Shown here: piece after piece, positions 17,158 through 25,539 of the stretch | Layout: each line of letters begins with the position of its first letter | Numbering within the stretch: the first letter of the stretch is position 1 | Assembly: GCA_964577935.1 (NCBI GenBank) | Contig: CAZOAJ010000019.1 | Span: 1-32,192, forward strand | Source: JABDGV01 sp964577935 | GTDB lineage: Bacteria > Chlamydiota > Chlamydiia > Chlamydiales > FEN-1388 | DNA: 32,192 nt | Reading direction: 5' to 3' | Made by a program: the position numbers and the translations under genes | Notes under the pieces: generated by a model | The model's input: only the letters and a program-made list of their open reading frames with translations | Databases searched by the model: none | Told to the model about the DNA's origin: nothing

Positions 17158-18930
17158 ATGTCTCGAAAATCCCAATATTCCTGGGAGGATGTAAACGTCG
17201 TTGATATTGTGTCCTTTGAACAAAAGGATCGCGATGCATTTAACTCCCTTTTAGATACAGCAAAAGATGTTCCTGAAGAGGACAAGCTTGCGTTTATCCC
17301 AGGAAAAATCCTTTCAGGTCGAATCGTTGAAATCACTAAAGATCATGTGATTGTTGATGTGGGCCTAAAATCTGAAGGAATTGTTCCAATTTCTGAGTTC
17401 TCAGATACTTCACAGCTCGTTCTAGATGCTGAAGTTGAAGTCTATCTTGATCAAGCCGAAGATAACTATGGTCAGATCGTTCTTTCTCGAGAGAAAGCAG
17501 AAAGACAACGTCAGTGGGAATATATCCTCGATCATTGCAAAGAGGGAAGCATTGTACGCGGTAAAGTCATCAGAAAGGTCAAGGGCGGCCTTATGGTGGA
17601 TATCGGGGTTGAAGCCTTCTTGCCTGGTTCACAGATCGATAATAAGCGTATTAAGAGTCTTGATGAATACCTCGATAAAGTCTTTGAGTTTAAGATTCTA
17701 AAGATCAATATCGATCGCAAGAATATTGTTGTATCACGCAGAGAGCTTCTTGAAGCTGAGCGCATCTCTAAGAAAGCTGAGCTCCTTGAGAACATCAAAG
17801 TTGCTGATATCCGAGTTGGCGTTGTTAAGAACATTACAGATTTCGGTGTGTTCTTAGATCTTGATGGTATTGATGGCCTTCTCCATATCACTGATATGAC
17901 ATGGAAGAGAATTAAGCATCCTTCCGAGATGGTTCAGTTGGGTCAAAAACTCGAAGTTGTGATTCTTTCCGTAGATAAAGAAAAAGGCCGAGTAGCTCTT
18001 GGCTTGAAACAGAAAGAAGCAAATCCTTGGGATGAAATTGAGCGCCGTTATCCAGTAGGAACACATGTTAAGGGTAAGGTTACAAACCTTCTTCCTTATG
18101 GTGCTTTTATGGAGATTGAGCCTGGTATCGAAGGTCTTATCCATGTGTCAGAAATGTCATGGGTGAAAAACATCGTTGATCCAAGCGAAGTTGTTCAAAA
18201 GGGTCAAGAAGTTGAAGCTGTAGTTCTTGGTATTCAAAAAGGTGAAGGTAAAGTTTCACTGGGTATTAAACAACTCGAGCATAATCCTTGGGATGATGTT
18301 GAGAAGAAATATCCAATTGGAACAAGCATTAGCACTGAAATTAAGAGCCTTACAAACTATGGTGCTTTTGTTGAGCTCGAGCCTGGTATCGAAGGTATGA
18401 TTCATATTTCTGATCTATCATGGATCAAGAAAGTGTCCCATCCATCTGAGATTCTCAAAAAAGGTGATAAGATCGACGCTGTTGTTCTTTCAATTGATAA
18501 AGAAAACAAGCGTGTTACTTTGGGTGTTAAGCAGCTTTCTGAAAACCCATGGGAAACTATCGAGCGAATCTATCCTTTTGGAACACTAGTCAAGGGTAAA
18601 ATTAGCAAAATCACTGCTTTTGGTGCTTTTGTTGAACTCGATAATGGTATCGAAGGTTTGATTCATGTAACCGAACTTTCAGATCAACCATTTGGTCGAA
18701 TTGAAGACGTTGTATCCAAGGGTGATGAAGTGACAGCAAAGGTCATTAAGCTTGACCCTGATCATAAGCGCATCTCGCTCTCGATTAAAGAGTATATGAT
18801 TGACCGTAATCAACAAAATCGAGACGATATTGTAATGCAAAGCCCAAAGAGCCCAAAAACTACAACTAAGTCGAAGTCAAAATCTGCTCGACAGCAGCTT
18901 GAAGAGCTTTTTGAAGGTGAGTTGAGCTAG
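17158..18930 (+). CDS. rpsA: 30S ribosomal protein S1
   Basis: Binds mRNA on the small ribosomal subunit and helps initiation, especially on messages with weak Shine-Dalgarno sequences. It has 590 residues with six S1 RNA-binding domains in series, each starting with a G-K/R segment: GKILSGRIVEIT (about 49), GSIVRGKVIRKVKGG, IRVGVVKNITDFGVF, GTHVKGKVTNLLPYGAF, GTSISTEIKSLTNYGAF and GTLVKGKISKITAFGAF (ending near 550). Domains 3-6 share the IEGLIHVSE-type signature. The tail is Lys/Ser-rich. The start is the ATG at 17158, with GGAG ten bases upstream; an upstream frame extension is not protein-like. A strong terminator follows at 18975, so rpsA is probably a single-gene transcript. Confidence 0.97.
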   Translation: MSRKSQYSWEDVNVVDIVSFEQKDRDAFNSLLDTAKDVPEEDKLAFIPGKILSGRIVEITKDHVIVDVGLKSEGIVPISEFSDTSQLVLDAEVEVYLDQAEDNYGQIVLSREKAERQRQWEYILDHCKEGSIVRGKVIRKVKGGLMVDIGVEAFLPGSQIDNKRIKSLDEYLDKVFEFKILKINIDRKNIVVSRRELLEAERISKKAELLENIKVADIRVGVVKNITDFGVFLDLDGIDGLLHITDMTWKRIKHPSEMVQLGQKLEVVILSVDKEKGRVALGLKQKEANPWDEIERRYPVGTHVKGKVTNLLPYGAFMEIEPGIEGLIHVSEMSWVKNIVDPSEVVQKGQEVEAVVLGIQKGEGKVSLGIKQLEHNPWDDVEKKYPIGTSISTEIKSLTNYGAFVELEPGIEGMIHISDLSWIKKVSHPSEILKKGDKIDAVVLSIDKENKRVTLGVKQLSENPWETIERIYPFGTLVKGKISKITAFGAFVELDNGIEGLIHVTELSDQPFGRIEDVVSKGDEVTAKVIKLDPDHKRISLSIKEYMIDRNQQNRDDIVMQSPKSPKTTTKSKSKSARQQLEELFEGELS

Positions 18931-18974
18931 TATTTGCCTAAAGGCTATTTATAACTAGCGCTTCTAGAAAATAA

Positions 18975-19012
18975 GTGCGCGTCTTATAGATATATAAGGC
19001 GCGCACATTTTT
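18975..19012 (+). terminator. Rho-independent terminator of rpsA
   Basis: A 14-bp stem, GTGCGCGTCTTATA at 18975-18988 with TATAAGGCGCGCAC at 18993-19006. It has one T-G wobble and a GATA loop, followed by five T at 19008-19012. It lies 45 bases after the rpsA stop and separates rpsA from nusA-infB. Confidence 0.9.
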
Positions 19013-19036
19013 ACGTATATGTCACTTCAGTCGAAT

Positions 19037-19042
19037 TATAAT
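19037..19042 (+). promoter_or_regulatory. Candidate -10 element for nusA-infB
   Basis: A perfect TATAAT lies 25 bases after the rpsA terminator and 61 bases before the nusA ATG, the expected place for the nusA-infB promoter. No good -35 hexamer is present at 16-18 bases upstream (CGTATA at 19014-19019), so the assignment rests on the -10 and position alone. Confidence 0.45.
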
Positions 19043-19102
19043 AATTAATACGCTGAAAACAGATTCAAGAACTTTAGGACACCGCAAGAGCAGGGACACA
19101 GG

Positions 19103-20380
19103 ATGAACAAGGACCTGATCGCCGTATTTGAGTACCTCGAAAAAGAAAAGGGCATCAAACGCGAGATTATTGTTGAAGCAATTAAAGACTCACTTCTTTT
19201 AGCTGCCAAGAAAAGTGTATTGGGTGCAGAGAATGTCCAAGTTTCGATCCATCCAAAAACTGGAGAGATCGAAGTTATTTGTGATAAAGAAGTTGTTGAA
19301 AAGGTTCTCAATCCGGCACGTCAAATTTCACTGAAAGAGGCAAGACTTGGTCGACCTGAAGCAGTGCTAGGAGAGATATTAACAGTGCCTGCAACACCTA
19401 AAGAATTTGGACGAATAGCTGCCCAAAAAGCACGGCAGATTATTAGTCAAAAACTTAAAGGTGCTGAACGTGATGTGATTCAGGAAGAATACCGTCATCG
19501 AGTTAACTCTTTGGTTTCTGGATCCGTTAAGAGAGTTGGAAAGGGTTCTTGCGTTATAGTTGATCTTGGTAAGGTAGAGGGTGTAATGCCTCGTCGTCAT
19601 TACTTGCCAAATGAAGAATTTGAAGTTGGAGAAAAAGTGTTAGCATTGCTGCAAGAGGTTTCAGATACCGAAGCAGGTGGTGCTGAAGTTGTCTTGTCGA
19701 GGACGTGTCCCGATTTTGTTCGAGCGCTCCTAGCACAAGAAGTTCCTGAGATCTCCGATGGAATTGTGACTATTGATAATATTGTTCGTCGTCCTGGGTA
19801 TAGGACTAAGTTGATCGTGCATTCCACAGATCCTAAAGTTGATCCAGTTGGTGCATGTATTGGTCTTCGAGGAATTAGAATTAAGAATGTGGTGCGTGAG
19901 CTTAACAACGAAAAAATCGATATAATTCCTTATGCTCAAGACCCGGTCGAGTTATTGCAAAATGCGTTAGATCCTGTTGTTATGCGAAAGATGAAAATCA
20001 ACGAGGATGGATCAGAAGTATTTATTGTCGTCGATGATGAGGATTTTCCTACTGCTATCGGACGGCAGGGTATGAACGTACAATTAATTGGAGAGCTTGT
20101 CGGAGTACATCTTAAAATCCAAAAAATGAGTGAGTATGTGAAGATTGCAGCCCTTGAGCGGGCAAATCTTGCAACATCAGATGAAGCATGGCTCGATGAA
20201 GAGCTTAAGGCAGTTGAAGGTGTCTTCTCTCGAATGATGGTAGATCAGTTGGCTGCTGAGGGTTATTCAACTCCTCGATCATTACTCTTGTCTACTTCTG
20301 AACAAGTTTCGAAGGCGACAGGTATAAGCGTCGAGCAAGTAGATAAAATTTTAGAACAAATTCGCAAAACGAAGGCGTAA
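19103..20380 (+). CDS. nusA: Transcription termination/antitermination factor NusA
   Basis: Binds RNA polymerase and modulates pausing, termination and antitermination. It has 425 residues: an N-terminal polymerase-binding domain (LIAVFEYLEKEKGIKREII), an S1 domain near 130-200 (VSGSVKRVGKGSCVIVDLG), and two KH domains including VDPVGACIGLRGIRIKNV and FPTAIGRQGMNVQLIGEL. The C-terminus has one short helix-hairpin-helix segment (EGYSTPRSLLLSTSEQVSKA) rather than the two acidic repeats of E. coli NusA. It starts at ATG 19103 with AGGGAC about ten bases upstream. infB starts six bases after its stop, so the two are co-transcribed and probably coupled. The rimP gene that often precedes nusA is not here. 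Confidence 0.96.
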   Translation: MNKDLIAVFEYLEKEKGIKREIIVEAIKDSLLLAAKKSVLGAENVQVSIHPKTGEIEVICDKEVVEKVLNPARQISLKEARLGRPEAVLGEILTVPATPKEFGRIAAQKARQIISQKLKGAERDVIQEEYRHRVNSLVSGSVKRVGKGSCVIVDLGKVEGVMPRRHYLPNEEFEVGEKVLALLQEVSDTEAGGAEVVLSRTCPDFVRALLAQEVPEISDGIVTIDNIVRRPGYRTKLIVHSTDPKVDPVGACIGLRGIRIKNVVRELNNEKIDIIPYAQDPVELLQNALDPVVMRKMKINEDGSEVFIVVDDEDFPTAIGRQGMNVQLIGELVGVHLKIQKMSEYVKIAALERANLATSDEAWLDEELKAVEGVFSRMMVDQLAAEGYSTPRSLLLSTSEQVSKATGISVEQVDKILEQIRKTKA

Positions 20381-20386
20381 CAAGCT

Positions 20387-23300
20387 TTGGCTAAGAACGT
20401 AAAGCTGCATGTAAAAAATACCCAGCTTGCAGAAGCAATCAATTTGAGTGGGTTAAAAGCAAAGCTCAAAAAACGAGCTGGCTCAGGTGAAGGCGGACAA
20501 GAAGAAAGTCACGAAGAAGTGGTTGTTGAAACTCAAACGCCTTCAAAAAAGGGATCAAAGACCTCTAAAGCATCTCAGCATTCTGATAAACAAGAAATGC
20601 ATAATAAAGATGCTCAGAAGGAAGTAGAAGCGCCTCGTGAAAAGCAAGGTGCTGAAGCTCCGGTTGAGGGTCCTCAAGAGTCAGTTCGTGTAAAGCGTGC
20701 TCAAGAGTCTTCAGGCGTTGAAAAACGTTCTCCAAAAGAGAAGGTTGCAGAAATTGCTTCTGTTGAGGAGCGTTTTCAGGAATCTTCCAGGCATGTTCGA
20801 GAAAAAGAGGCAAAAACCTCATTAGGCGAACAGAAGGCTGCAAAAGAAGATCAAAAAGCAGATCAAGCTGTCCAACAAGAGACAAAGGTTCATAAACGGC
20901 AACCGCACGCTTCTGCGCATTCTGAAGATTCTGACCATAAAGCAGAGCGTACAGAGTCACGGAAGTCTGAGCCTAAACATGCATCTGAGCCTAAACAAAC
21001 ACCTGATGATCGGCTTGAATCAAGTGAATCTTCTTCTGAAATAGCTTCTGAAGCTCGTGGTCAAGATTCTTCATCATCGTTTGTTCCGAAAAAAATTCCT
21101 ACTCTTCCAGCATCGATGCGGACAGAGGAGTCTGGAGGACTGCGTTTAGGGCCTGTTCTTGATCATCCAGTGTCATCTCAAGGTAGCCAAGATAAGAAAG
21201 TTGGTAAAGGTGGGCAAGATCGAGGCGGCTTTGGCCAACAGCGTTCCGCCGAATCTCGAAAATCAGGACCGACCTCTGGAGGATTCTCAAAACCATTCGA
21301 GCCATTTAAAGATCGAGCGAAAGGAATACAGCCTTTTACGTCACCTCAAAGATCTTCTGGTCGCGAACGAGGTGATGGACGTTCAGATCAATCAGGCTTT
21401 TCTTCAAGACCAAGAGCTGCTTATCAAGGGTCAGATATTCCTGGTGTAGATAAACCTCGTGAAGGCTATTCCCTAAGAGAAGCTTATACTCCAAGAGAAG
21501 ACAGGCCTCGCGACGGTTATACACCACGTGAAGGTTATACACCACGTGAAGGTTATACACCACGCGAAGGTTATACACCACGCGAAGGCCAGTCTCGAAG
21601 AGAGGGCTTTACTCCACGCGAAGGGCAACCTCGAAGAGAGGGCTTTACTCCACGCGAAGGTTATACACCACGTGAAGGGCAACCTCGAAGAGAAGGCTAT
21701 GCTCCTCGCGAAGGACACACTCCTCGAGAAGGGTATACACCACGTGAAGGTTATAGTCCTCGTGAAGGACAACCTCGAAGAGAGGGTTTTACTCCACGCG
21801 AAGGTTATGCGCCACGTGAAGGGTATACTCCTCGAGAAGGGTATACACCACGTGAAGGACAGCCTCGAAGAGAGGGCTATGCTCCTCGCGAAGGACAGCC
21901 AAGAAGAGAAGGTTTTACTCCACGTGAGGGATATACACCTCGAGAGGGAGCTCCAAGACGACCTTTTACACCTGGTCAGGGCAGGCCGTTTGGTGATAGA
22001 CCTTTCGGTGATAGACCATTTGGTGATAGACCTAGACCGCCCTTCCCTGGGCAGCCACGCCGTGAAGGTTTCGGTCGTTCAGGACCAGCTATTCAGCCGG
22101 TGATACCACCTAAAGAAGGTGCGATTGTTCGTCAGAAGCCAGAGAAAGAATTTAGATCTGAAGAAGATGAACGGAAAGCAAAGTCTGCAAAAGTCCGCGA
22201 AACAAAAGATATTAAGGGCGTAAAGCGTTCAGACGGAAAAGATGATGCTCGCATACGTCATGGGTGGACTGCAGGTGATGATGAGGATCAGGTTTGGAGA
22301 AAGAAAAGACCTTTAAAATCTCATCGTTATCAAGAAGTAAATGAAGTCATTCGTCCTGATAAGGTTTCGGTTCGTTTGCCAGTAAGTGTAAAAGACTTAG
22401 CTGACAGAATGAAGCTCAAGGCTTCTCAGCTTATCGCAAAGCTTTTCTTACAGGGCGTTGTTGCGACCCTTAACGACTTGCTTGATGATGAAACATCCAT
22501 TCAACTTCTTGGACATGAATTTGGTTGTGAAATTACAATCGATACTCGTGATGCTGAAAAAATGCGTATTACGGACAAGAGTATCAAGGATGAGATTGTA
22601 GGTGTTGATCCTTCAATTCTCATAACACGTCCTCCTGTCGTAGCCTTCATGGGTCACGTTGACCATGGTAAAACGAGCTTGATCGATGCCATCCGCAAAT
22701 CAAATCGAGTACAAGGCGAAGTTGGTGCAATCACTCAGCACATTGGTGCGTTTCAGTGTGAGACATCACATGGTCCAATCACGATTTTGGACACGCCAGG
22801 TCACGAAGCCTTTTCGTCAATGAGAGAGCGTGGGGCTGAAATTACCGATATTGTCGTTCTTGTTGTTGCCGGTGATGAAGGCATGAAAGAACAGACAATA
22901 GAGGCACTTCAACAGGCTCGTGCCGCGAATACAACTATTGTTGTTGCAATCAACAAATGTGATAAACCTAACTTTGATCAAGAAAAGGTTTACAGACAGT
23001 TGGCGGACAAAGAACTGCTTCCAGAGGCATGGGGTGGTCAAACTGTAACTGTGAATTGCTCTGCTACCACAAAAGAAGGTATATCAGCTCTCGTTGAGAT
23101 GTTGGCCCTCCAGGCTGAAGTTCTTGAATTGAAAGCTAATCCTTCAGCAAGAGCTCGTGGTCGCGTAGTTGAATCTCAGATGCAAAAGGGCATGGGATCG
23201 GTAGCTACACTTATAATTCAAAACGGTACGCTTCATCTTGGTGATTGTCTCGTGTTTGATTGCGAGTGGGCAAAAGTGAAGACTATGCGCGATGAGAATG

Positions 23301-24124
23301 GAGATGAAGTTTCTGAAGCGGGCCCATCGATGCCAGTCCTGATTACAGGTCTTTCTGATTTACCGTCAGCTGGTGAAGAATTCATTGTGGTTGGTTCTGA
23401 AAAAGAAGCTAAGGAAGTAGCTCAAATGCGCCAAGAAGGTCGTCGACAGACTTCCTTTATGAAAAAGCGTCTTGGGCTTGAATCTATGCTTCAATCTGGC
23501 GCTATTCCGAAAAAATACCTCAATATTATCCTTCGTGCTGATGTGCAGGGATCTTTAGAGGCATTAAAGACAGCTCTTGAGAAAATTGTTTCAAACAAAG
23601 TTGAACTCAATATTCTCTCAATTGCGGTTGGAGAGGTTTCTGAATCAGATGTTCAGCTTGCAGCGGCCTCTAAAGCAATGATTTTGGGCTTCCATACTCA
23701 GATCGAATCTCATGCAGAGCCATTAATCAAATCTCTAGGAGTCATTGTCCGCGAGCATAATATCATTTATCATGCAGTAGACGATATTCGTGATGTGATG
23801 AGATCTCTTCTTGATAAGATTCCGCAAGAAAATGATAAGGGAAGAGCTGAAGTCAAAGCTGTCTTCAAGTCTTCTCATACAGGTCTTATTGCTGGATGTC
23901 AAGTTGCTGAAGGCGTCATTTCACGTAATTGCCATGTGAAAATTGTTCGAGCTGGCAAAGAGCTTTGGAGAGGTCCAATTTCTTCCTTGAAGCGATTCAA
24001 GGATGATGTTCGTGAGGTTCAAAAAGGCCTTGAGTGCGGTGTTGTTCTTCAAGGATTCACCGATGTTCAAGTTGGAGATATGCTCGAAGCTTTTGAAGTT
24101 ACATATTTGAGTCAGGATCTTTAA
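20387..24124 (+). CDS. infB: Translation initiation factor IF-2 with a long repeat-bearing N-terminus
   Basis: The GTPase that places fMet-tRNA on the 30S subunit and promotes subunit joining. At 1245 residues it is about 350 longer than the E. coli protein. Residues 1 to about 30 form a basic start; 30-340 is a charged, disordered Glu/Lys/Ser-rich linker; 378-521 is an array of 24 hexapeptide repeats (PREG type); three FGDRP repeats follow. The IF2N-like segment (VSVRLPVSVKDLADRM) is near 660, and the G domain shows GHVDHGKT at 756-763, DTPGHEAF, NKCDKP and NCSATTKEG, followed by the usual domains II-IV. The start is a TTG at 20387, six bases after nusA; AAGG inside the nusA end is the only ribosome binding candidate. 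The C-terminal half is ordinary; all novelty lies in the linker. Confidence 0.97.
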   Translation: MAKNVKLHVKNTQLAEAINLSGLKAKLKKRAGSGEGGQEESHEEVVVETQTPSKKGSKTSKASQHSDKQEMHNKDAQKEVEAPREKQGAEAPVEGPQESVRVKRAQESSGVEKRSPKEKVAEIASVEERFQESSRHVREKEAKTSLGEQKAAKEDQKADQAVQQETKVHKRQPHASAHSEDSDHKAERTESRKSEPKHASEPKQTPDDRLESSESSSEIASEARGQDSSSSFVPKKIPTLPASMRTEESGGLRLGPVLDHPVSSQGSQDKKVGKGGQDRGGFGQQRSAESRKSGPTSGGFSKPFEPFKDRAKGIQPFTSPQRSSGRERGDGRSDQSGFSSRPRAAYQGSDIPGVDKPREGYSLREAYTPREDRPRDGYTPREGYTPREGYTPREGYTPREGQSRREGFTPREGQPRREGFTPREGYTPREGQPRREGYAPREGHTPREGYTPREGYSPREGQPRREGFTPREGYAPREGYTPREGYTPREGQPRREGYAPREGQPRREGFTPREGYTPREGAPRRPFTPGQGRPFGDRPFGDRPFGDRPRPPFPGQPRREGFGRSGPAIQPVIPPKEGAIVRQKPEKEFRSEEDERKAKSAKVRETKDIKGVKRSDGKDDARIRHGWTAGDDEDQVWRKKRPLKSHRYQEVNEVIRPDKVSVRLPVSVKDLADRMKLKASQLIAKLFLQGVVATLNDLLDDETSIQLLGHEFGCEITIDTRDAEKMRITDKSIKDEIVGVDPSILITRPPVVAFMGHVDHGKTSLIDAIRKSNRVQGEVGAITQHIGAFQCETSHGPITILDTPGHEAFSSMRERGAEITDIVVLVVAGDEGMKEQTIEALQQARAANTTIVVAINKCDKPNFDQEKVYRQLADKELLPEAWGGQTVTVNCSATTKEGISALVEMLALQAEVLELKANPSARARGRVVESQMQKGMGSVATLIIQNGTLHLGDCLVFDCEWAKVKTMRDENGDEVSEAGPSMPVLITGLSDLPSAGEEFIVVGSEKEAKEVAQMRQEGRRQTSFMKKRLGLESMLQSGAIPKKYLNIILRADVQGSLEALKTALEKIVSNKVELNILSIAVGEVSESDVQLAAASKAMILGFHTQIESHAEPLIKSLGVIVREHNIIYHAVDDIRDVMRSLLDKIPQENDKGRAEVKAVFKSSHTGLIAGCQVAEGVISRNCHVKIVRAGKELWRGPISSLKRFKDDVREVQKGLECGVVLQGFTDVQVGDMLEAFEVTYLSQDL
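21518..21949 (+). repeat. 24 tandem 18-bp units encoding hexapeptides within infB
   Basis: Uninterrupted in-frame units, each encoding six residues of the form Y/F/Q-T/A/P-P/R-R-E-G. Counted variants are YTPREG (10), QPRREG (5), FTPREG (4), YAPREG (3) and single HTPREG, YSPREG and QSRREG forms; allow a count error of one. The first four units are nearly identical DNA, while later ones differ at synonymous positions. QPRREG units alternate with one to four of the others. Looser copies (YSLREA, YTPRED) precede the array from about 21469. Confidence 0.95.
21989..22033 (+). repeat. Three 15-bp units encoding FGDRP within infB
   Basis: Three consecutive in-frame copies of a five-residue unit Phe-Gly-Asp-Arg-Pro directly follow the hexapeptide array. 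They differ only at synonymous positions. They continue the Arg/Gly/Pro-rich disordered character of the IF-2 linker. Confidence 0.9.
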
Positions 24125-24153
24125 TTAGATTTTGTCAAATTGTTGCCAGATGC

Positions 24154-24208
24154 ATTGAGTATTATGCTCAATATATTATTACTCACAGGGAACTGTGAGT
24201 AATAATAT
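24154..24208 (+). promoter_or_regulatory. Tandem hairpins between infB and rbfA
   Basis: Two adjoining inverted repeats. The first is ATTGAG 24154-24159 with CTCAAT 24167-24172. The second is a perfect 16-bp stem, ATATTATTACTCACAG 24173-24188 with 24193-24208, closed by a GGAA tetraloop (GNRA type). They fill the infB-rbfA gap and end 75 bases before the rbfA start. There is no proper T run after the second stem, so it may be an mRNA processing or stability element, or a partial terminator. Confidence 0.7.
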
Positions 24209-24283
24209 TATGTATGCTGAATTAGTGCTTTCTCATTGAGAGTAAATACAGTTCGGTTATCAAGTTTGTATAAGGATTATCAC

Positions 24284-24658
24284 ATGTCTTCAATGCGGGT
24301 TGTGCGATTAAATTCCCTCCTGAAGGAAGTCATCTCTGAGGTTCTACGGCGTGATATTCATCACGTTGAAAACGTTTCTGCAGATCTTGTTACAGTCACT
24401 TCTGTAGAAATAACCCCAGATCTTAGCTACGCGAAAGTATTTGTTAGCGTTATTGCTCCACTTCCTACAAAACAGAAAATTGTAGAAGCTCTTCAATCTT
24501 CTGCTGGAATGATAGGTTCATTATCATCTAAAAAAGTACGGATACGTCATTTTCCAAAGCTCGAGTTTTTCCTTGATGAAGGACTTGAAAAGCAGCTACG
24601 CGTTCAGGAACTTTTATCAAAAATTTCTGATGAGCGCCAGTCGCGAGGGTCTTCCTAA
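24284..24658 (+). CDS. rbfA: Ribosome-binding factor A
   Basis: Assists late maturation of the 30S subunit and 16S rRNA 5'-end processing. It has 124 residues with the RbfA pattern: RVVRLNSLLKEVISEVLRRD at the N-terminus, VTVTSVEITPDLSYAKVFVS in the middle, and LSSKKVRIRHFPKLEFFLDE near the end. ATG 24284 is chosen because AAGGA at 24272-24276 lies seven bases upstream; an in-frame TTG at 24236 would add 16 unlikely residues. It sits between infB and truB, a common bacterial order. The preceding hairpins may separate its expression from infB. Confidence 0.95.
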   Translation: MSSMRVVRLNSLLKEVISEVLRRDIHHVENVSADLVTVTSVEITPDLSYAKVFVSVIAPLPTKQKIVEALQSSAGMIGSLSSKKVRIRHFPKLEFFLDEGLEKQLRVQELLSKISDERQSRGSS

Positions 24659-24690
24659 TAACCCGGTCTGTTAGCTCTAGGCGGATTATA

Positions 24691-24732
24691 GTCGCTATAA
24701 AATACTCTCTCATATGGAGAGTATAGAGCGAC
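24691..24732 (+). terminator. Imperfect hairpin after rbfA
   Basis: GTCGCT 24691-24696 pairs with AGCGAC at 24727-24732, and ATACTCTC pairs with GAGAGTAT inside it, with a small unpaired bulge on the left arm and the loop TCATATG. TTTGTTGTTG follows, which is a poor U tract. It may be a weak terminator between rbfA and truB. Confidence 0.4.
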
Positions 24733-24822
24733 TTTGTTGTTGATGCATCTGATTCAATTATTGCATGCCTCATCTATCTATTTTCTTAGACATTCTATTC
24801 GCTTAATTACTTCGAGATTCAT

Positions 24823-25536
24823 ATGATTAAGGACGGTATCAACTCTCAAAAAGATCAATTTGAGGGTATTCTTCTGGTAAACAAACCAAAGGGGATCACT
24901 TCTTTTCGTGTTATTCAAATTGTGAGACGTTGCTTTAATCTGAAAACGGTTGGGCATGCAGGTACCCTCGATCCATTTGCAACAGGACTTCTTATTGTTT
25001 TGCTTGGAAGGCCTTTTACACGTCTATCTGATCAGATTATGGCCGGAGAAAAGGAATATTTAGCAAAGATTCGATTTGGAACGACAACTACAACTCATGA
25101 TCCTGAAGGAGATGTCGTCGCTACCTCTGAGAGAGTTCCAGAGCTTCAAGAAATTACTTCTGAAATTAAAACGTTTTGTGGCGAATTTTTACAAACACCT
25201 CCGATGTTTTCAGCTAAAAAAATTGGGGGGAAAAAACTCTATGATTTGGCTCGCAAAGGAGAAGTTGTTGAAAGAAAGCCTGTTTTAATAAAAGCTCAAA
25301 CAGATTTTATTTCGTATGAATATCCTTATTTAGAAGTCCGGGTCACATGTTCTAAAGGGACGTATATACGTTCTTTAGCTCATGATATGGCTCAAAATCT
25401 CGGCGTTTGCGGTCATTTAGAAGAGCTATCAAGAACAAAAAGCGGTACATTTCATCTCAAAGATGCTATCTCTATAGAAACGATACAAAATACACAACGC
25501 GATATGTTGCACCAATTTTTACGTACTGAGGTTTAA
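24823..25536 (+). CDS. truB: tRNA pseudouridine-55 synthase
   Basis: Converts U55 in the T-loop of tRNAs to pseudouridine. The catalytic Asp50 lies in HAGTLDPFATGLLIV. Other TruB motifs are GILLVNKPKGITSF at the start, GEKEYLAKIRFG, TPPMFSAKKIGGKKLYDLAR and CSKGTYIRSLAHDMAQNLG. At 237 residues it lacks the C-terminal PUA domain of the 314-residue E. coli protein, a short form I also associate with chlamydial TruB. The ATG at 24823 has no strong ribosome binding site. ribF starts three bases after its stop. Confidence 0.95.
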   Translation: MIKDGINSQKDQFEGILLVNKPKGITSFRVIQIVRRCFNLKTVGHAGTLDPFATGLLIVLLGRPFTRLSDQIMAGEKEYLAKIRFGTTTTTHDPEGDVVATSERVPELQEITSEIKTFCGEFLQTPPMFSAKKIGGKKLYDLARKGEVVERKPVLIKAQTDFISYEYPYLEVRVTCSKGTYIRSLAHDMAQNLGVCGHLEELSRTKSGTFHLKDAISIETIQNTQRDMLHQFLRTEV

Positions 25537-25539
25537 TTC

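Noticed and set aside
21473..22103. Open frames on both strands across the infB repeat array
   Set aside because: They are produced by the 18-bp periodicity, which keeps all frames open; infB itself spans the region with proper domains on both sides.
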